NCBI RefSeq assembly: GCF_000243255.1
Contig: NZ_CM001436.1
Span: 3,136,947-3,200,946 of the forward strand
Direction of reading: 5' to 3'
Origin: Methanoplanus limicola DSM 2279
GTDB lineage: Archaea; Halobacteriota; Methanomicrobia; Methanomicrobiales; Methanomicrobiaceae
Length of the DNA stretch: 64,000 nt
Each line of letters opens with the position of its first letter. The first letter of the stretch is position 1. Shown piece by piece: positions 17,313-27,555 of this stretch. The notes under the pieces were generated by a model, which did not search any database, was not told the DNA's origin, and was given only the letters and a program-made list of their open reading frames with translations. Position numbers and translations under genes: made by a program.

Positions 17313-20300
17313 ATGGCATTTCTTGACAAATTAATCGGCCAGGGGAGCAACCCAAACCCCTGGATAGACAAAGCCTCAGCGCATTTTGAGCAGGGAAGAT
17401 ATGAAGAAGCATCCAGGGACCTTGAAAAAGCTATAGAGATCGAACCTGAAAACGGAGAACTCTGCTTTAAGATGGGAACAGCCCTTATGCACACCGGAAA
17501 ATATGAAGATGCAGAGAGATTTTTCAAAAGGTCAGTTGCTGCATCTCCGGATAACATATCAGCATGGCAGTCTCTCGGAAACGCCCTCTATTACAGGAGA
17601 GATTTTAAAGGGGCCGTACAGTGCTATGACAGGGTACTCTCAATGGACCCGTCAGTTACGGATGTAATATACAAAAAAGCAGAGGCACATGAATCAACCG
17701 GAGATTTTGCCGGTGCAGCAGAATGCTGTGAAAAACTTCTCGAAAAGGATGAGAACAATATTATACTCAGGGAGCGCCTGGGAAACCTCTGCATGCGGAT
17801 ATCTGACTGGAACCGTGCCCTTGAGGCATATGAGGCAGTGTTCAGATTTGATCCGGGAAATGTCACGGCAATGATCAAAACCGGACATATCCTGGAGATT
17901 ATGAATAAATACGACGAAGCGGAGATCTTTTATTCAAATGCAATGGCCGCCGCACCCGGGGACCTGACAGCCGCATACAGCCGTGCGGGAATACTGGAGA
18001 GAAGCGGAAAATATTCAGAGGCTGCGGAGATCTACAGGACAATAATGGCAGAAAACCCCGATGACCTCTCCGCGGCATTCAGAAGAGGGTGTGATCTCTA
18101 CTGGAACGGCGACTTCACCGGAGCGTCACATGCACTTGAGATTATCGTAAAGAGGGCACCTGAAAATATCCAGGCATGGCATATGATGGGTATATCACTG
18201 GAGCAGATAGGAGAGTACTCAAGGGCAGTCGAATGCTTTGACAATGTACTAAAATCAGCATCCTCAAACTCGCCGACCTGGTACCACAGGGGGATCTGCC
18301 TCTCATGGCTTGGACGCTACAGTGAAGCGGCAGTCAGTTTTTCACAGGTAATGGAGGGCAACAATGCCGGGTTTGTGAACTGGATCGGCAGTGACGGAGA
18401 ACTCAACCTCTTTGAAAAAGAGAAGATCCAGACCATCAATGAACATAAAATAGACATCAGGGAACACAGACTGCTCATGATCCAGGGTGAGGCACTGATG
18501 CACCTTGGAGAATACAGACAGGCAGAAGAATGCTTTGCAACAATTACGGAAAAGAACCCGGACGACTACAATGCATGGCGCCTCCTTGCAGACTCCAGGA
18601 CTGCAACAGGGAATTACAAAGGTGCGATTGACGCCCTGAACAAGATAATACTTGAATTCCCTGAAGAGAAAGATTCCCTTGAGAAGAAGGCCACTGCCAC
18701 ATACCAGACAGGCAATTATAAAAAGGCCCTCGAATGCTTTGATTCTGCCCTGAACATCGACGAAAACGATGTAATGATGTGGAAAGGCAGGGCAGACAGC
18801 CAGATCAAACTCGGCCTCTTTGAAGAGTCATTGCAGAGCTTTGATCAGATACTGACAATACTTCCGGATGACATCGAAGCCCTCTCCAAAAAAGCATCAG
18901 TTCTCATGTCAATGAATTTATATGAGGACGCTGTCGCATGCCTCTCTCCCGTAATAGATTCAGGAAAAGCCGGGATTACTGCATGGAGGGAATATATTGA
19001 CCTCCTTGAACTGCTCGGCTGTTATGAGGAAGCACTCAGCGCAATCATCAGCCTCTCTGAGCTTATTGAACCGGACAACACCCTGAAGATCCAGAAGGCA
19101 AGAATACTGGACAGAAACAGCATGATCGAGGAAGCGGCCGGCATATACATGAGTGTTCTTGAAGAGGAGCCTGAAAGAACAGGAGCAGCCCTTGCCCTTG
19201 CAACCGACCTGAAATCCTTAGGTAAATTCGATAAGGCCGCCAAAGCATACGAACATTACGTTCGGGCAAACAGAGATGACGGTGTTGGATGGAGAGACCT
19301 TGGCCTTGCCCTTGAAAAGACCGGCGAATATGAAAAGGCAGTAAAATCACTTGCAAAAGCAACAGAACTGAGGCCTGAGGACCGCGGCATAATGCTCGAA
19401 ACCGGACTTCTGCTCACAAGAAGAGGCCATTACAACGAAGCGGCTGAGATCTTTGACAGCCTTGCACAGAGAGATCCTGACAATGTTGCAGTAATGCGTG
19501 GAAGGGCTTTTGCACTTGCCGGCACAAACCGTTACCAGGATGCAAAAGATGCCTTCACCAGATATATTGACACCACTGAAACGGAAGAGAGCGACGATAC
19601 TGAAGCAAGACTCGCCTTTGCATCAGTCTGCGAGAGGGCAGGGGACTTTGAAATTGCAGCAGGCCACTACGCAGCCGTACTTGAGGACAATGAGAAAGAT
19701 ATAGACACATGGATAAAACTCACAAAACTCCTCGTCAGGATGGCCAGATATGAGGACGCGGTTGAAGCTGCCGAAAATATTGAGGCACATGACCCGGTAA
19801 ATCCGACTGCCTGGAGAATAAGGGGAGAGATGCAGACAAGGCTTGGCTCTTACGAAGAGGCTGCGGAGGCGTTTTCAAAGGTTCTTGAGACCGACGGAAA
19901 AGACCGCCTCTCAAGGCTTGGCCTGGCCTCAGCACTCCTCAATTCCGGCCATTACAAGGAGTCACTCGTCCAGTTCGGTGCTGCCCTTGAAGGTGCCGGA
20001 CCGGACACCGAGAGCTACTTCCAGTGCGCCCTTGCGCAGATGCATATGGGCGGATACGAAAAGGCCATCAAGTTCACAGACAGGATACTTGAAGAGAAGC
20101 ACGACCTTACAGGTGCCTTTGTAATAAAAGCAAACTCACTTGAGAGACTTGGACTGTACGAAGAGTCGCTCGAATGCTTTGAAAATGCAATAAGATCAGG
20201 AAAGAGAAGCAGCGCCCTCTGGAATGCACGGGGAATGCTCCTTATAAATATAGGGCGCTACAATGAAGCCGGAAAATCCTTTGAGAAAGCCCTTGAAGGC

Positions 20301-20540
20301 GGCACAGAAGATTCAAACGCCTGGCTTGGAAAAGGGATCGCACTTGAGTGCATAGGCAAATATGAAGGGGCAATTGAAGCATATGAGAAATGCACAGAAC
20401 TAAACCACAGGGACACTGCTCCTGTGTACAGAAAAGGTAAATGCCTCACATATCTCGGAAGATTCCGGGAGGCATCGGAATGCTTTGAATCAGCCATCAA
20501 AAATGAGGAGAAAGAGACCTTCAGAAGCGATGCCGAGTGA
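17313..20540 (+). CDS. Large tetratricopeptide-repeat (TPR) protein
   Basis: 1075 residues made almost entirely of about 30 TPR units of 34 residues (typical unit WYHRGICLSWLGRYSEAAVS; recurrent pattern G-x-Y-x-x-A and a closing Asp/Pro). There is no signal peptide or membrane helix, so it is a cytosolic superhelical scaffold for protein binding. A short break near residues 365-385 interrupts the regular repeat. ATG at 17313 follows GGAAGAAG. It is transcribed alone, with a T6 run after the stop. Partner proteins cannot be deduced. Confidence 0.93.
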   Translation: MAFLDKLIGQGSNPNPWIDKASAHFEQGRYEEASRDLEKAIEIEPENGELCFKMGTALMHTGKYEDAERFFKRSVAASPDNISAWQSLGNALYYRRDFKGAVQCYDRVLSMDPSVTDVIYKKAEAHESTGDFAGAAECCEKLLEKDENNIILRERLGNLCMRISDWNRALEAYEAVFRFDPGNVTAMIKTGHILEIMNKYDEAEIFYSNAMAAAPGDLTAAYSRAGILERSGKYSEAAEIYRTIMAENPDDLSAAFRRGCDLYWNGDFTGASHALEIIVKRAPENIQAWHMMGISLEQIGEYSRAVECFDNVLKSASSNSPTWYHRGICLSWLGRYSEAAVSFSQVMEGNNAGFVNWIGSDGELNLFEKEKIQTINEHKIDIREHRLLMIQGEALMHLGEYRQAEECFATITEKNPDDYNAWRLLADSRTATGNYKGAIDALNKIILEFPEEKDSLEKKATATYQTGNYKKALECFDSALNIDENDVMMWKGRADSQIKLGLFEESLQSFDQILTILPDDIEALSKKASVLMSMNLYEDAVACLSPVIDSGKAGITAWREYIDLLELLGCYEEALSAIISLSELIEPDNTLKIQKARILDRNSMIEEAAGIYMSVLEEEPERTGAALALATDLKSLGKFDKAAKAYEHYVRANRDDGVGWRDLGLALEKTGEYEKAVKSLAKATELRPEDRGIMLETGLLLTRRGHYNEAAEIFDSLAQRDPDNVAVMRGRAFALAGTNRYQDAKDAFTRYIDTTETEESDDTEARLAFASVCERAGDFEIAAGHYAAVLEDNEKDIDTWIKLTKLLVRMARYEDAVEAAENIEAHDPVNPTAWRIRGEMQTRLGSYEEAAEAFSKVLETDGKDRLSRLGLASALLNSGHYKESLVQFGAALEGAGPDTESYFQCALAQMHMGGYEKAIKFTDRILEEKHDLTGAFVIKANSLERLGLYEESLECFENAIRSGKRSSALWNARGMLLINIGRYNEAGKSFEKALEGGTEDSNAWLGKGIALECIGKYEGAIEAYEKCTELNHRDTAPVYRKGKCLTYLGRFREASECFESAIKNEEKETFRSDAE

Positions 20541-20570
20541 GAGATTTACCGGAATAAAATACCCGACTCC

Positions 20571-20576
20571 TTTTTT
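20571..20576 (+). terminator. T6 run after the TPR gene
   Basis: Six T residues 31 bases past the TPR stop codon, in a gap between convergent genes. Confidence 0.4.
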
Positions 20577-20680
20577 ACACCATATGTTCACGGAGATCTT
20601 CTGACCGGAAAAACTTCCGGACCCAAAATAATTATGGAGATTAATTTTACAGGCCTGCTTAAGGGTCTTAGCCGCAGCAT

Positions 20681-21232
20681 TCAGATCTCTTCAGTGCTGT
20701 CAGAAAAAGTTTTGAGCTGCATCAGAAGGACAGGGTCAAGCCCCTCTTTTACAGAGAGATAAAAACCCGTACACTTCATCAGTCTTAATTTGCTGGACAT
20801 AAAATGCATGAATTTGGTCAGTGTCGGGGTGGGCATGTAGATAAGCATGGTGTTGACAGAATCGAGAAGAACAATCGTCTTCTCACCAGAATTCTCCTTT
20901 AACATCTCAGTCACTGAAATACCTATATCCGTCAGATTTGACGGACTTGTAACGAAGACAGAGTTGTCGATGTCACCCGGAAGACTGCCAAGGGCATACT
21001 TTGTGATTGCATCTATAAAATAGACATTTGAGATATCTATCCCCTCTGACCTGTAGAGGTCTTTTAAGAGAGGAGAGGGGTTGTTCATCGTGATAACTAT
21101 TGACCTGTTGCCGGCTTCAGCAGATTTTTTGATAATTTCACAGTTGGCATTTGCAAGGTTCTCTGCCCGTGTCAGAGCCAGCACTACCTTTGCCGCCCCT
21201 TCTCCGCTGATAAAACCATCAATGCCCGACAA
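20681..21232 (-). CDS. RecA/KaiC-like fold protein (DUF835/DUF7504-type)
   Basis: 183 residues with an alpha/beta pattern of the RecA fold (SIVITMNNP, VYFIDAITK, NSVFVTSPSNLTDIGISV, TIVLLDSVNTML) but no Walker A motif, as in the DUF835-type proteins of archaeal signalling. It starts with TTG at 21232, supported by GGTGAA a few bases ahead that overlaps the stop of the preceding receiver-PAS gene. That tight coupling suggests it works with the receiver protein, perhaps as its output partner. Confidence 0.7.
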   Translation of the reverse strand: MSGIDGFISGEGAAKVVLALTRAENLANANCEIIKKSAEAGNRSIVITMNNPSPLLKDLYRSEGIDISNVYFIDAITKYALGSLPGDIDNSVFVTSPSNLTDIGISVTEMLKENSGEKTIVLLDSVNTMLIYMPTPTLTKFMHFMSSKLRLMKCTGFYLSVKEGLDPVLLMQLKTFSDSTEEI

Positions 21233-21235
21233 AAT

Positions 21236-22234
21236 TCACCTTAACAGATATTCAAGATATTCATCAGGGATGTAATCCTTGGCCTTTGTAATCGCCCTGT
21301 TCAGCTCATTGAGATTCTCAATCACCTGGTCGGCATTCTTCTTCTGGACAAGAAGCATAAGCCTTAATTTTTCAGGGTCATGCGTATCAGAAAAAGCCGC
21401 CGCCTCAAGGGACCTTGAGATATGAAAAAGAGGTTCACGTATTCTTCTGGCGGCTTCGGTGATATAGGAGAGAAATTCTTTCTCATACTCTTTCTGCTCG
21501 GTAATATCCACAAATGTCCCAAAGAGATGGTCAGTCCCGGTGGCCTCATCGGTGATCATATCTATTGAAATCCGGAGATGAACGGACGAACCGTCCTTTC
21601 TTCTGCCTTTAAGCTCCCCCACAAAACCGCCTTTGTCCTTCACCCGGCAGAGAATATCGCTCGCAATGTCAATCTCATCCGGAATTTCAAGGAAATCATG
21701 TAAAGACCTCCCAATCATTTCACCTTTGGCACCATAATTAAAAAGTGAAAGGCCCGAACGGTTGACATATGAAACTAACAGAGTCTCGGCATCTGCAAGA
21801 AATACCCCGTTGTATGAACACTCGATAGCCTGTTCCTTTACCTTAAGCTCGGACTTTGCGCTGTTTCTCGCAACCGCTATCTCAATCTGGTGCGAGAGTT
21901 CTGCAAAATTTGCCTTCGCATTCTTACCCTTCTGTACAAAGCCGTCAGCCCCGAACCTGAAGGCCTCAACGACCACCTCATCCCTGCCCTTTCCGGAAAA
22001 AATAATGAAAGGTATGGTCGGCCGGCTCTTCCTGACGTTTTTGAGGAAAGTCAGACCGTCCATCTCAGGCATCTCGTAGTCAGAGACTATGGCATCATAA
22101 TTTTTGATTCTGAGACATTCAAGAGCTTTGTCAGCCGAATATACCTTATCGATATCATAAAAAGAATATTTATTGAGATAAATCCCGGCAAGCTCCAGAA
22201 TTTCCGGCTCTTCATCCACCATCAGCAGTTTCAA
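21236..22234 (-). CDS. Response regulator with receiver and PAS domains
   Basis: 332 residues. The receiver domain (1-120) has the phosphoacceptor Asp52 in SDYEMPEMDG, acidic pocket Asp7-Glu8, and the conserved Lys in FVQKG. A PAS domain follows (about 135-250, ending FVDITEQKEYE), then a helical region resembling a dimerisation helix but without a HATPase domain. The start is TTG with a strong GGAGGG Shine-Dalgarno nine bases before it. It is followed after three bases by the RecA-like gene. Confidence 0.88.
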   Translation of the reverse strand: MKLLMVDEEPEILELAGIYLNKYSFYDIDKVYSADKALECLRIKNYDAIVSDYEMPEMDGLTFLKNVRKSRPTIPFIIFSGKGRDEVVVEAFRFGADGFVQKGKNAKANFAELSHQIEIAVARNSAKSELKVKEQAIECSYNGVFLADAETLLVSYVNRSGLSLFNYGAKGEMIGRSLHDFLEIPDEIDIASDILCRVKDKGGFVGELKGRRKDGSSVHLRISIDMITDEATGTDHLFGTFVDITEQKEYEKEFLSYITEAARRIREPLFHISRSLEAAAFSDTHDPEKLRLMLLVQKKNADQVIENLNELNRAITKAKDYIPDEYLEYLLR

Positions 22235-22585
22235 CTGGCATCACCCTCCAAAATCCCGTATAAATACAGGATAAATAGTATCTAAAAAGAATGTAAATAA
22301 CATTTCTCCGGATTCAGAGAATAAAAAGCCATAAACCGGCCTAAAATATCCCACTAAGAACTGGTTCACCCGGATATCCAAAATATTATCCGGAAAAGTT
22401 CTAACCCCGGACACTGGGACGGCAGCCCCCGAAAAGACCCGGCAGAGGAAAAAATAGTGAATATAATTTGTCATATAAGCACAAAAAAAGAGAAACAGCG
22501 CACATTCTGCCCGTATTGCAGGAAAATCATTCTGACAGAAGAACAATGACAAAGTTTAACCAAGGAATCAATAGAGTATATTCTG
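22235..22585. other. Divergent intergenic region, promoters only
   Basis: 351 bp between the receiver-PAS gene (minus) and the ADP-ribosylglycohydrolase gene (plus). A/T-rich TATA-like stretches occur near 22260-22275 (minus orientation) and GGAGGG precedes the TTG start. Nothing else stands out; the short ORFs here lack coding character. Confidence 0.5.
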
Positions 22586-23488
22586 ATGGAGAATGAATAC
22601 AGGGGCGCGATGCTTGGTGCAGCAATTGGTGATGCACTCGGAATGCCATACGAGACAACACCGGCATCCCTGAGGCATCTGAGGACAGAATATGTAAAAC
22701 CAAGCCGGATTCATCCTAATTCCGGACTCAAAGAAGGCTGCTATACCGACGACACCCAGATTGCACTTGCCGTATCTGAACTATTCATAAGCGGAAACTA
22801 CTCTGTAAAATCCTACACAGAAAGGCTAAAAGAGCTTTACCTCGGAAAACAGCTCAGGTTTCCGGACGGGACAATACTCAGCGCATGCAGACATATAGTT
22901 GCAGGAGATGAAAATCCGGGCTGCTTCTCGGACACAGCGGGCTGTGTACCACTCGGACTTCCTTTCGCCCTTGTATATTCAGATACCCCGGCTATAAAGG
23001 AAAAGCTTACTGAGGCATGCTCAGTCACTCACAGCAGTCCCGCGGCGCATGCAGGCGCACTCTGGTTTGCACTTCTTCTCAGGTACACACTAAGCCATGA
23101 TACAGAACCACTTTACCATGCCACAAAAGAGATGGCAAAAGTTGATGAGAAGCTTGCCGGTAAGATAGACCTGGCAATAAATTATGCTGAAGAAGGCATT
23201 TCACCGGAGAGCGCGCTTCAGACAATCGGGAATAATGTAAGCGTCTATCAGACAATACCACTGTCGGCGTATCTGATACTGCGCTATGGCGAAGATATAA
23301 ATTTCCTGAATATTGCCTCCCAGACAGGCGGGAATACAGACACAACGGCCTTCATATGCGGCGCATGGGCCGGTGCAGAGTTCGGAGCTTCAGGACTCCC
23401 CGATGATCTGCTGGTCGCTCTTGAAAACCGGCAAATGATAGAAAATATTGCAAAAAGGCTTTTTTACAAATTTGGCAGCACAGATTAA
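22586..23488 (+). CDS. ADP-ribosylglycohydrolase family protein
   Basis: 300 residues, DraG/ARH fold. The N-terminal GAAIGDALGMPYE, the metal-binding YTDDTQ (about 53-58) and the C-terminal SQTGGNTDTTAF with its Asp pair form the two-Mg site that removes ADP-ribose from proteins or hydrolyses related substrates. No nitrogenase or DraT gene is nearby, so the target is unknown. Transcribed alone ahead of the arginine operon. Confidence 0.9.
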   Translation: MENEYRGAMLGAAIGDALGMPYETTPASLRHLRTEYVKPSRIHPNSGLKEGCYTDDTQIALAVSELFISGNYSVKSYTERLKELYLGKQLRFPDGTILSACRHIVAGDENPGCFSDTAGCVPLGLPFALVYSDTPAIKEKLTEACSVTHSSPAAHAGALWFALLLRYTLSHDTEPLYHATKEMAKVDEKLAGKIDLAINYAEEGISPESALQTIGNNVSVYQTIPLSAYLILRYGEDINFLNIASQTGGNTDTTAFICGAWAGAEFGASGLPDDLLVALENRQMIENIAKRLFYKFGSTD

Positions 23489-23560
23489 TCCCGGCCGGCA
23501 GTAAAATAACCCTGAACAAAAGACAAAGGGATTTTACGCTTTGTTAATAAATACTATTTT

Positions 23561-24547
23561 ATGGATATTGCAATTATCGGGGCCTCCGGATTTACCGGAG
23601 GGGATCTGATAAGGCTCCTTCTCACCCATTCACAGGCAGAGGTTACATGCGCCACCTCAAGAAAGGAAGAAGGAGCAACGGTTGATTCAGTCCACCGGAA
23701 TTTAAAGGGGCTGTGCGACCTGAAATTCACCGACCCTGAGACACGGACAGTTGATGCAGACTTTGCATTCCTTGCGGTACCGCATACAGTTGCGATGAAC
23801 TACACCGCTGACCTCATGGAAAGGGGGATTAAGACCGTTGACTTAAGTGCTGACTACAGGCTGCCGCCTGACGTATATGAAGAGACATACGGAGTAGCCC
23901 ATAAAAACTACTTTAAAGCGCCGTACGGACTTCCGGAGATTCACAGGGAAGAGATAAAGGGAAGCTCTTTTGTCGCAAACCCGGGATGCTTCCCCACAGG
24001 TGCAACACTTGCAGCCGCACCGCTTGCAGGGATGGCTGAGACGGTGATCTATGACTCCAAAACAGGAGTTTCAGGCGCAGGAGTTGCTCCGACGGCGACA
24101 AACCAGTACACAAACGTTGCAGACAGCCTGAAAGCCTACAAATGGACAAACCACAGGCATCTCTCGGAGATGAAACAGGAACTGGCATTTCTGGGATCGG
24201 ATGCAGACTGCCATTTCACACCGCACCTTCTCCCGGTTAACAGGGGCATACTCACAACAGCACACATACTGCTTAAAGAGCCGGTTGAACAGGCTGAGGC
24301 AGAAAAATTATATGAGGATTACTACAGAAATGAGTTCTTCGTAAGGCTTCAGAACCCGACCCTTGCTGAAGTAAGGGGCAGCAATTTCTGTGATATTGCC
24401 GTTGAGAGTGAGGGCAGAAGGATAGTTGCAGTATCAGCCATAGACAATCTTGTAAAAGGCGCAAGCGGACAGGCGATACAGAATATGAATATAATGTGCG
24501 GATACAGGGAGAACGACGGGCTTGTGAACGCCCCGGTATTCCCGTAA
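23561..24547 (+). CDS. argC: N-acetyl-gamma-glutamyl-phosphate reductase
   Basis: NADPH-dependent reduction of N-acetylglutamyl phosphate to the semialdehyde, third step of arginine synthesis. The nucleotide-binding start [14 protein letters not shown], active-site NPGCFPTG (Cys143), and the C-terminal [14 protein letters not shown] are typical. 328 residues, close to the family average of about 345. First gene of argC-CBS-argJ-argB. Confidence 0.95.
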   Translation: MDIAIIGASGFTGGDLIRLLLTHSQAEVTCATSRKEEGATVDSVHRNLKGLCDLKFTDPETRTVDADFAFLAVPHTVAMNYTADLMERGIKTVDLSADYRLPPDVYEETYGVAHKNYFKAPYGLPEIHREEIKGSSFVANPGCFPTGATLAAAPLAGMAETVIYDSKTGVSGAGVAPTATNQYTNVADSLKAYKWTNHRHLSEMKQELAFLGSDADCHFTPHLLPVNRGILTTAHILLKEPVEQAEAEKLYEDYYRNEFFVRLQNPTLAEVRGSNFCDIAVESEGRRIVAVSAIDNLVKGASGQAIQNMNIMCGYRENDGLVNAPVFP

Positions 24548-24562
24548 AAAGAGGTTATAACA

Positions 24563-25042
24563 ATGAAAGTCAGGGACGTAATGACACCTAACCCGGTGAC
24601 AATAACAGTTAATTCAAAGGTGAGTGAGGCAGCCGGAATTCTGAGGAAAAAAAGAATAGGCGGCCTTCCGGTAATGAACGGCGAGAGACTTGCCGGAATT
24701 GTGACAGAGACGGACATACTTTCACTGCTTGACACAGGCGACTTAAGTGACGACCTCTGGCTGCCGTCCCCGCTGGAGATAATCGAGATCCCAATCCGTG
24801 AATTTATCAACTGGGAGAAGACAAAAAAAGCACTCTCAGACATAGGGGACAGTCCTGTATCAGATATAATGAGCACAGAGATTGTATCAATAGATGACGA
24901 AGCTGACATTGAAGATGCTGCCGGACTTATGCTCTCAGAGGGAATTGCCAGGCTTCCTGTCCTGAAGCAGAACAGGCTTGTCGGAATCATCACCAGGCAG
25001 GACATAGTCAGGGGCATAGGAACAGGATCAAACGGGGACTAA
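24563..25042 (+). CDS. Tandem CBS-domain protein inside the arginine operon
   Basis: 159 residues: two CBS domains (about 1-58 and 88-155; MTPNPVTITVNSKVSEA and STEIVSIDDEADIEDA, each ending in a GIVTETDI/GIITRQDI motif) joined by a linker with a Trp-rich stretch. Such pairs bind adenine nucleotides or S-adenosyl compounds and act as regulators. It lies 15 bases after argC and 8 bases before argJ, an unusual position suggesting energy- or ligand-dependent control of arginine synthesis. No catalytic domain is attached. Confidence 0.9.
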   Translation: MKVRDVMTPNPVTITVNSKVSEAAGILRKKRIGGLPVMNGERLAGIVTETDILSLLDTGDLSDDLWLPSPLEIIEIPIREFINWEKTKKALSDIGDSPVSDIMSTEIVSIDDEADIEDAAGLMLSEGIARLPVLKQNRLVGIITRQDIVRGIGTGSNGD

Positions 25043-25050
25043 AGAATAAT

Positions 25051-26223
25051 ATGAACAATATATGTGCCGTTAAAGGTGTAACTGCGGCCGGAATTAAGGA
25101 GGGCAAATACGGCCTTGCACTCATAAAAGCTTCAGGAAACGCTGCCGCAGTATTTACAAAAAACCTTCTCGCAGCAGAGCCTGTGCACCTCATGAGAGAG
25201 AGGATGAAATCCGGATACCTGGACGGCATAATCGTCAATTCCGGAAATGCAAACGTCTATACCGGGGAACAGGGATTAAAAGATGCAGAGAGGATGGCAG
25301 AACTTGGGGCAGAGGCATTCGGGACATCTCCTGAAAAGGTAGGCGTTGCAAGCACAGGGGTCATCGGGCGTTTTATGAGAATGGAGATAGTTGAGGACCA
25401 GTTCAACAGGATAAAATCCAGTCTCTCCCGGGACGAAAAAGCTGAATCTGATGCAGAATCAGCCATAATGACGACAGACAAAAAGCCAAAGCACGCAGTA
25501 TGCAGAAGAGAGGGCTTTACTGTCGCAGGAATTACAAAGGGCAGCGGCATGATAGCGCCCAACATGGGAACAATGCTTGCATTCATCTATACGGATGCTG
25601 AGGCAGAGGCGGAAGAACTCAGCGTTATGCTTAAAAAAGCGGTTGACAGGAGTTTTAACAGGGTTGTTGTAGACGGCGACACATCGACAAACGACTGTGC
25701 ATTCTTAACCGCCACCGGAATTAACGGAAGGGCAGACCCTGACGAGTTATACAGCGCACTTGAGGAGGTATGTATATCCCTCGCAAAGCAGATAGCATCA
25801 GACGGTGAGGGCGCAACAAAGATGCTTGAGATAACAGTAATAAATGCCGCATCCGAGGACGATGCAGCGGCTGTTGCAAAGACCGTGATCGAATCTCCGC
25901 TTGTTAAAACAGCCGTTTACGGCGAGGACCCAAACTGGGGCCGTGTTATCGCCGCAGCAGGGCGTGCAGGCGTTGAGTTTGATGTGGATAAAGCCTCAGT
26001 ATATATATCAGACGGTGAAAAGAGAGTACCTCTTGCTGTCAGAGGGGAGATAACCGCAGATGACATCAAAAATCCGGAAACACTGAAGGCGGCAAAGGAT
26101 ATGATGGCAGGTGAAACAGTCACCTTTATTATAGATCTCGACTCAGGCAGTGAATCCGCAACAGCCTGGGGATGTGATCTGACAGAGAAATATGTGGAAA
26201 TTAACGGGAAGTACACAACATGA
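25051..26223 (+). CDS. argJ: Glutamate N-acetyltransferase / ornithine acetyltransferase
   Basis: Transfers acetyl between N-acetylornithine and glutamate, recycling the acetyl group. The 390-residue precursor has the self-cleavage site at MGTML (Thr174 would become the N-terminal nucleophile of the beta chain), preceded by KGSGMIAPN, and downstream GDTSTND and [15 protein letters not shown]. Gly rather than Ala before the cleavage Thr is a mild variation. The stop overlaps the argB start (ATGA). Confidence 0.95.
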   Translation: MNNICAVKGVTAAGIKEGKYGLALIKASGNAAAVFTKNLLAAEPVHLMRERMKSGYLDGIIVNSGNANVYTGEQGLKDAERMAELGAEAFGTSPEKVGVASTGVIGRFMRMEIVEDQFNRIKSSLSRDEKAESDAESAIMTTDKKPKHAVCRREGFTVAGITKGSGMIAPNMGTMLAFIYTDAEAEAEELSVMLKKAVDRSFNRVVVDGDTSTNDCAFLTATGINGRADPDELYSALEEVCISLAKQIASDGEGATKMLEITVINAASEDDAAAVAKTVIESPLVKTAVYGEDPNWGRVIAAAGRAGVEFDVDKASVYISDGEKRVPLAVRGEITADDIKNPETLKAAKDMMAGETVTFIIDLDSGSESATAWGCDLTEKYVEINGKYTT

Positions 26224-27098
26224 ACAGGGTAGATGTTTTAATGGAGGCGATGCCTTATATCCAGCAGTTCCACGGCAAAACCGTCGTTGTAAAACTGGGC
26301 GGGCATGCCATGGTGGACGCAGGCGTTCTTGACACCGTAATTCAGGACGTGGTGCTCCTGCATTATGTCGGAATGCGGGTTGTAATCGTTCACGGCGGCG
26401 GCCCTGAGATCACCCAGAAGATGAAAGATATGGGTAAAGAGCCTAAATTTGTCGCCGGACTTAGAATTACTGACAAAGAGACCCTTGAGATTGCCCAGAT
26501 GGTTCTTGTCGGAAAGATAAATGACGGCATAGTCTCCCTCATCACCAAATTCGGCGCAAGGGGTGTCGGAGTGTCCGGCAATGACGGCAATATTCTCTTT
26601 GCAAAGAAGATGGGAGCAAAGAGGATAAAGATAGACGACCTTGAGCAGGATGTCGATCTCGGCCATGTCGGTGAGATAGAAGAGGTTGATCCATCCCTCC
26701 TTGAATGTCTGCTGGAGAACAAGTATATCCCGGTAATTGCTCCAATTGCAATAGACAAGAGAGGAATGAGCCTGAATGTAAATGCCGACACCGCCGCAGG
26801 CGAGATTGCAGTTGCCTTAAAGGCGTTTAAATTCATCAATATGTCTGATGTCGACGGTGTGATGAATGCCCAGAGGACAAGGACATACCACAGGCTGAAC
26901 ATAAATGAGGCTGAAAGGCTCATAGAAGAGGGCGTCATTGTAAGCGGCATGATACCAAAAATTGAGTCATGCATCAGCTGCCTTAAAAACGGTGTCGATT
27001 ACACGCACATAATAAACGGAAACAACGATCACAGCCTCCTGCTTGAACTTTTCACGCATGAGGGCGTAGGAACCATGATCACAAGAAATGAGCAGTAA
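26220..27098 (+). CDS. argB: Acetylglutamate kinase
   Basis: Phosphorylates N-acetylglutamate. The 292-residue amino-acid kinase fold has VVKLGGHAM (about 22-30), [10 protein letters not shown] (about 57-66), and the C-terminal nucleotide site SGMIPKI. The N-terminal helix ([10 protein letters not shown]) is of the type seen in arginine-inhibited hexameric enzymes, so feedback by arginine is plausible. Last gene of the operon; a T7 run follows. Confidence 0.95.
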   Translation: MNRVDVLMEAMPYIQQFHGKTVVVKLGGHAMVDAGVLDTVIQDVVLLHYVGMRVVIVHGGGPEITQKMKDMGKEPKFVAGLRITDKETLEIAQMVLVGKINDGIVSLITKFGARGVGVSGNDGNILFAKKMGAKRIKIDDLEQDVDLGHVGEIEEVDPSLLECLLENKYIPVIAPIAIDKRGMSLNVNADTAAGEIAVALKAFKFINMSDVDGVMNAQRTRTYHRLNINEAERLIEEGVIVSGMIPKIESCISCLKNGVDYTHIINGNNDHSLLLELFTHEGVGTMITRNEQ

Positions 27099-27137
27099 AA
27101 CCCTCTTCCGGGTACTGCCCTTCAGCATCCGTTTAAC

Positions 27138-27144
27138 TTTTTTT
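27138..27144 (+). terminator. T7 run after argB
   Basis: Seven T residues 40 bases after the argB stop, before the next gene; likely operon terminator. Confidence 0.4.
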
Positions 27145-27195
27145 GCCTTCAGAAGAGGCAGTAAATAATAATATCATCCGGAGAATAACATCAGT

Positions 27196-27555
27196 ATGGA
27201 TTTTCTCCGGAAGAAGAATGACCAGAGCAGGCTTTACAGATTTGCCTTCCATTATTCACCGGTCGGCATCTGCATAATATCCCACCCGGACTTTGAGATA
27301 CTGGAGATTAACCGCTCCTTTACTGAAATGGTATGCAGTGGTGCGGACGTGAAGGGTAAACTCTTCTCATCAGTCTGGGAGAAGACAAAGGAGAGGGATA
27401 TTCTAATGACCGGCATTGTCAGAAACGGGGTATTCGGATGGGAGAGGTTAAAACTCAAAGGGCCTGAAGATTCAGGCAGTGTGTACCTTGTACACGGGGT
27501 GATGTTTGATGATTCGTATATTATGATCTCTGTAAAAATTCCGGAAGAGACCTAA
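27196..27555 (+). CDS. Single PAS-domain protein
   Basis: 119 residues forming one PAS fold (FAFHYSPVGICIISHPDFEILEIN, in outline from residue 16; C-terminal VYLVHGVMFDDSYIMISVKI). No kinase, HTH or receiver is attached, so it is a stand-alone sensor or adaptor. Its stop overlaps the stop region of the convergent chorismate mutase gene by four bases. Confidence 0.75.
   Translation: MDFLRKKNDQSRLYRFAFHYSPVGICIISHPDFEILEINRSFTEMVCSGADVKGKLFSSVWEKTKERDILMTGIVRNGVFGWERLKLKGPEDSGSVYLVHGVMFDDSYIMISVKIPEET

Noticed and set aside
22241..22552. 103-residue minus-strand ORF in the gap before the ADP-ribosylglycohydrolase gene
   Set aside because: Phe-rich random-looking translation, no ribosome site, covers the promoter region.
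24349..25017. 222-residue minus-strand ORF
   Set aside because: Antisense to argC and the CBS gene; low-complexity Ser/Ile-rich translation.
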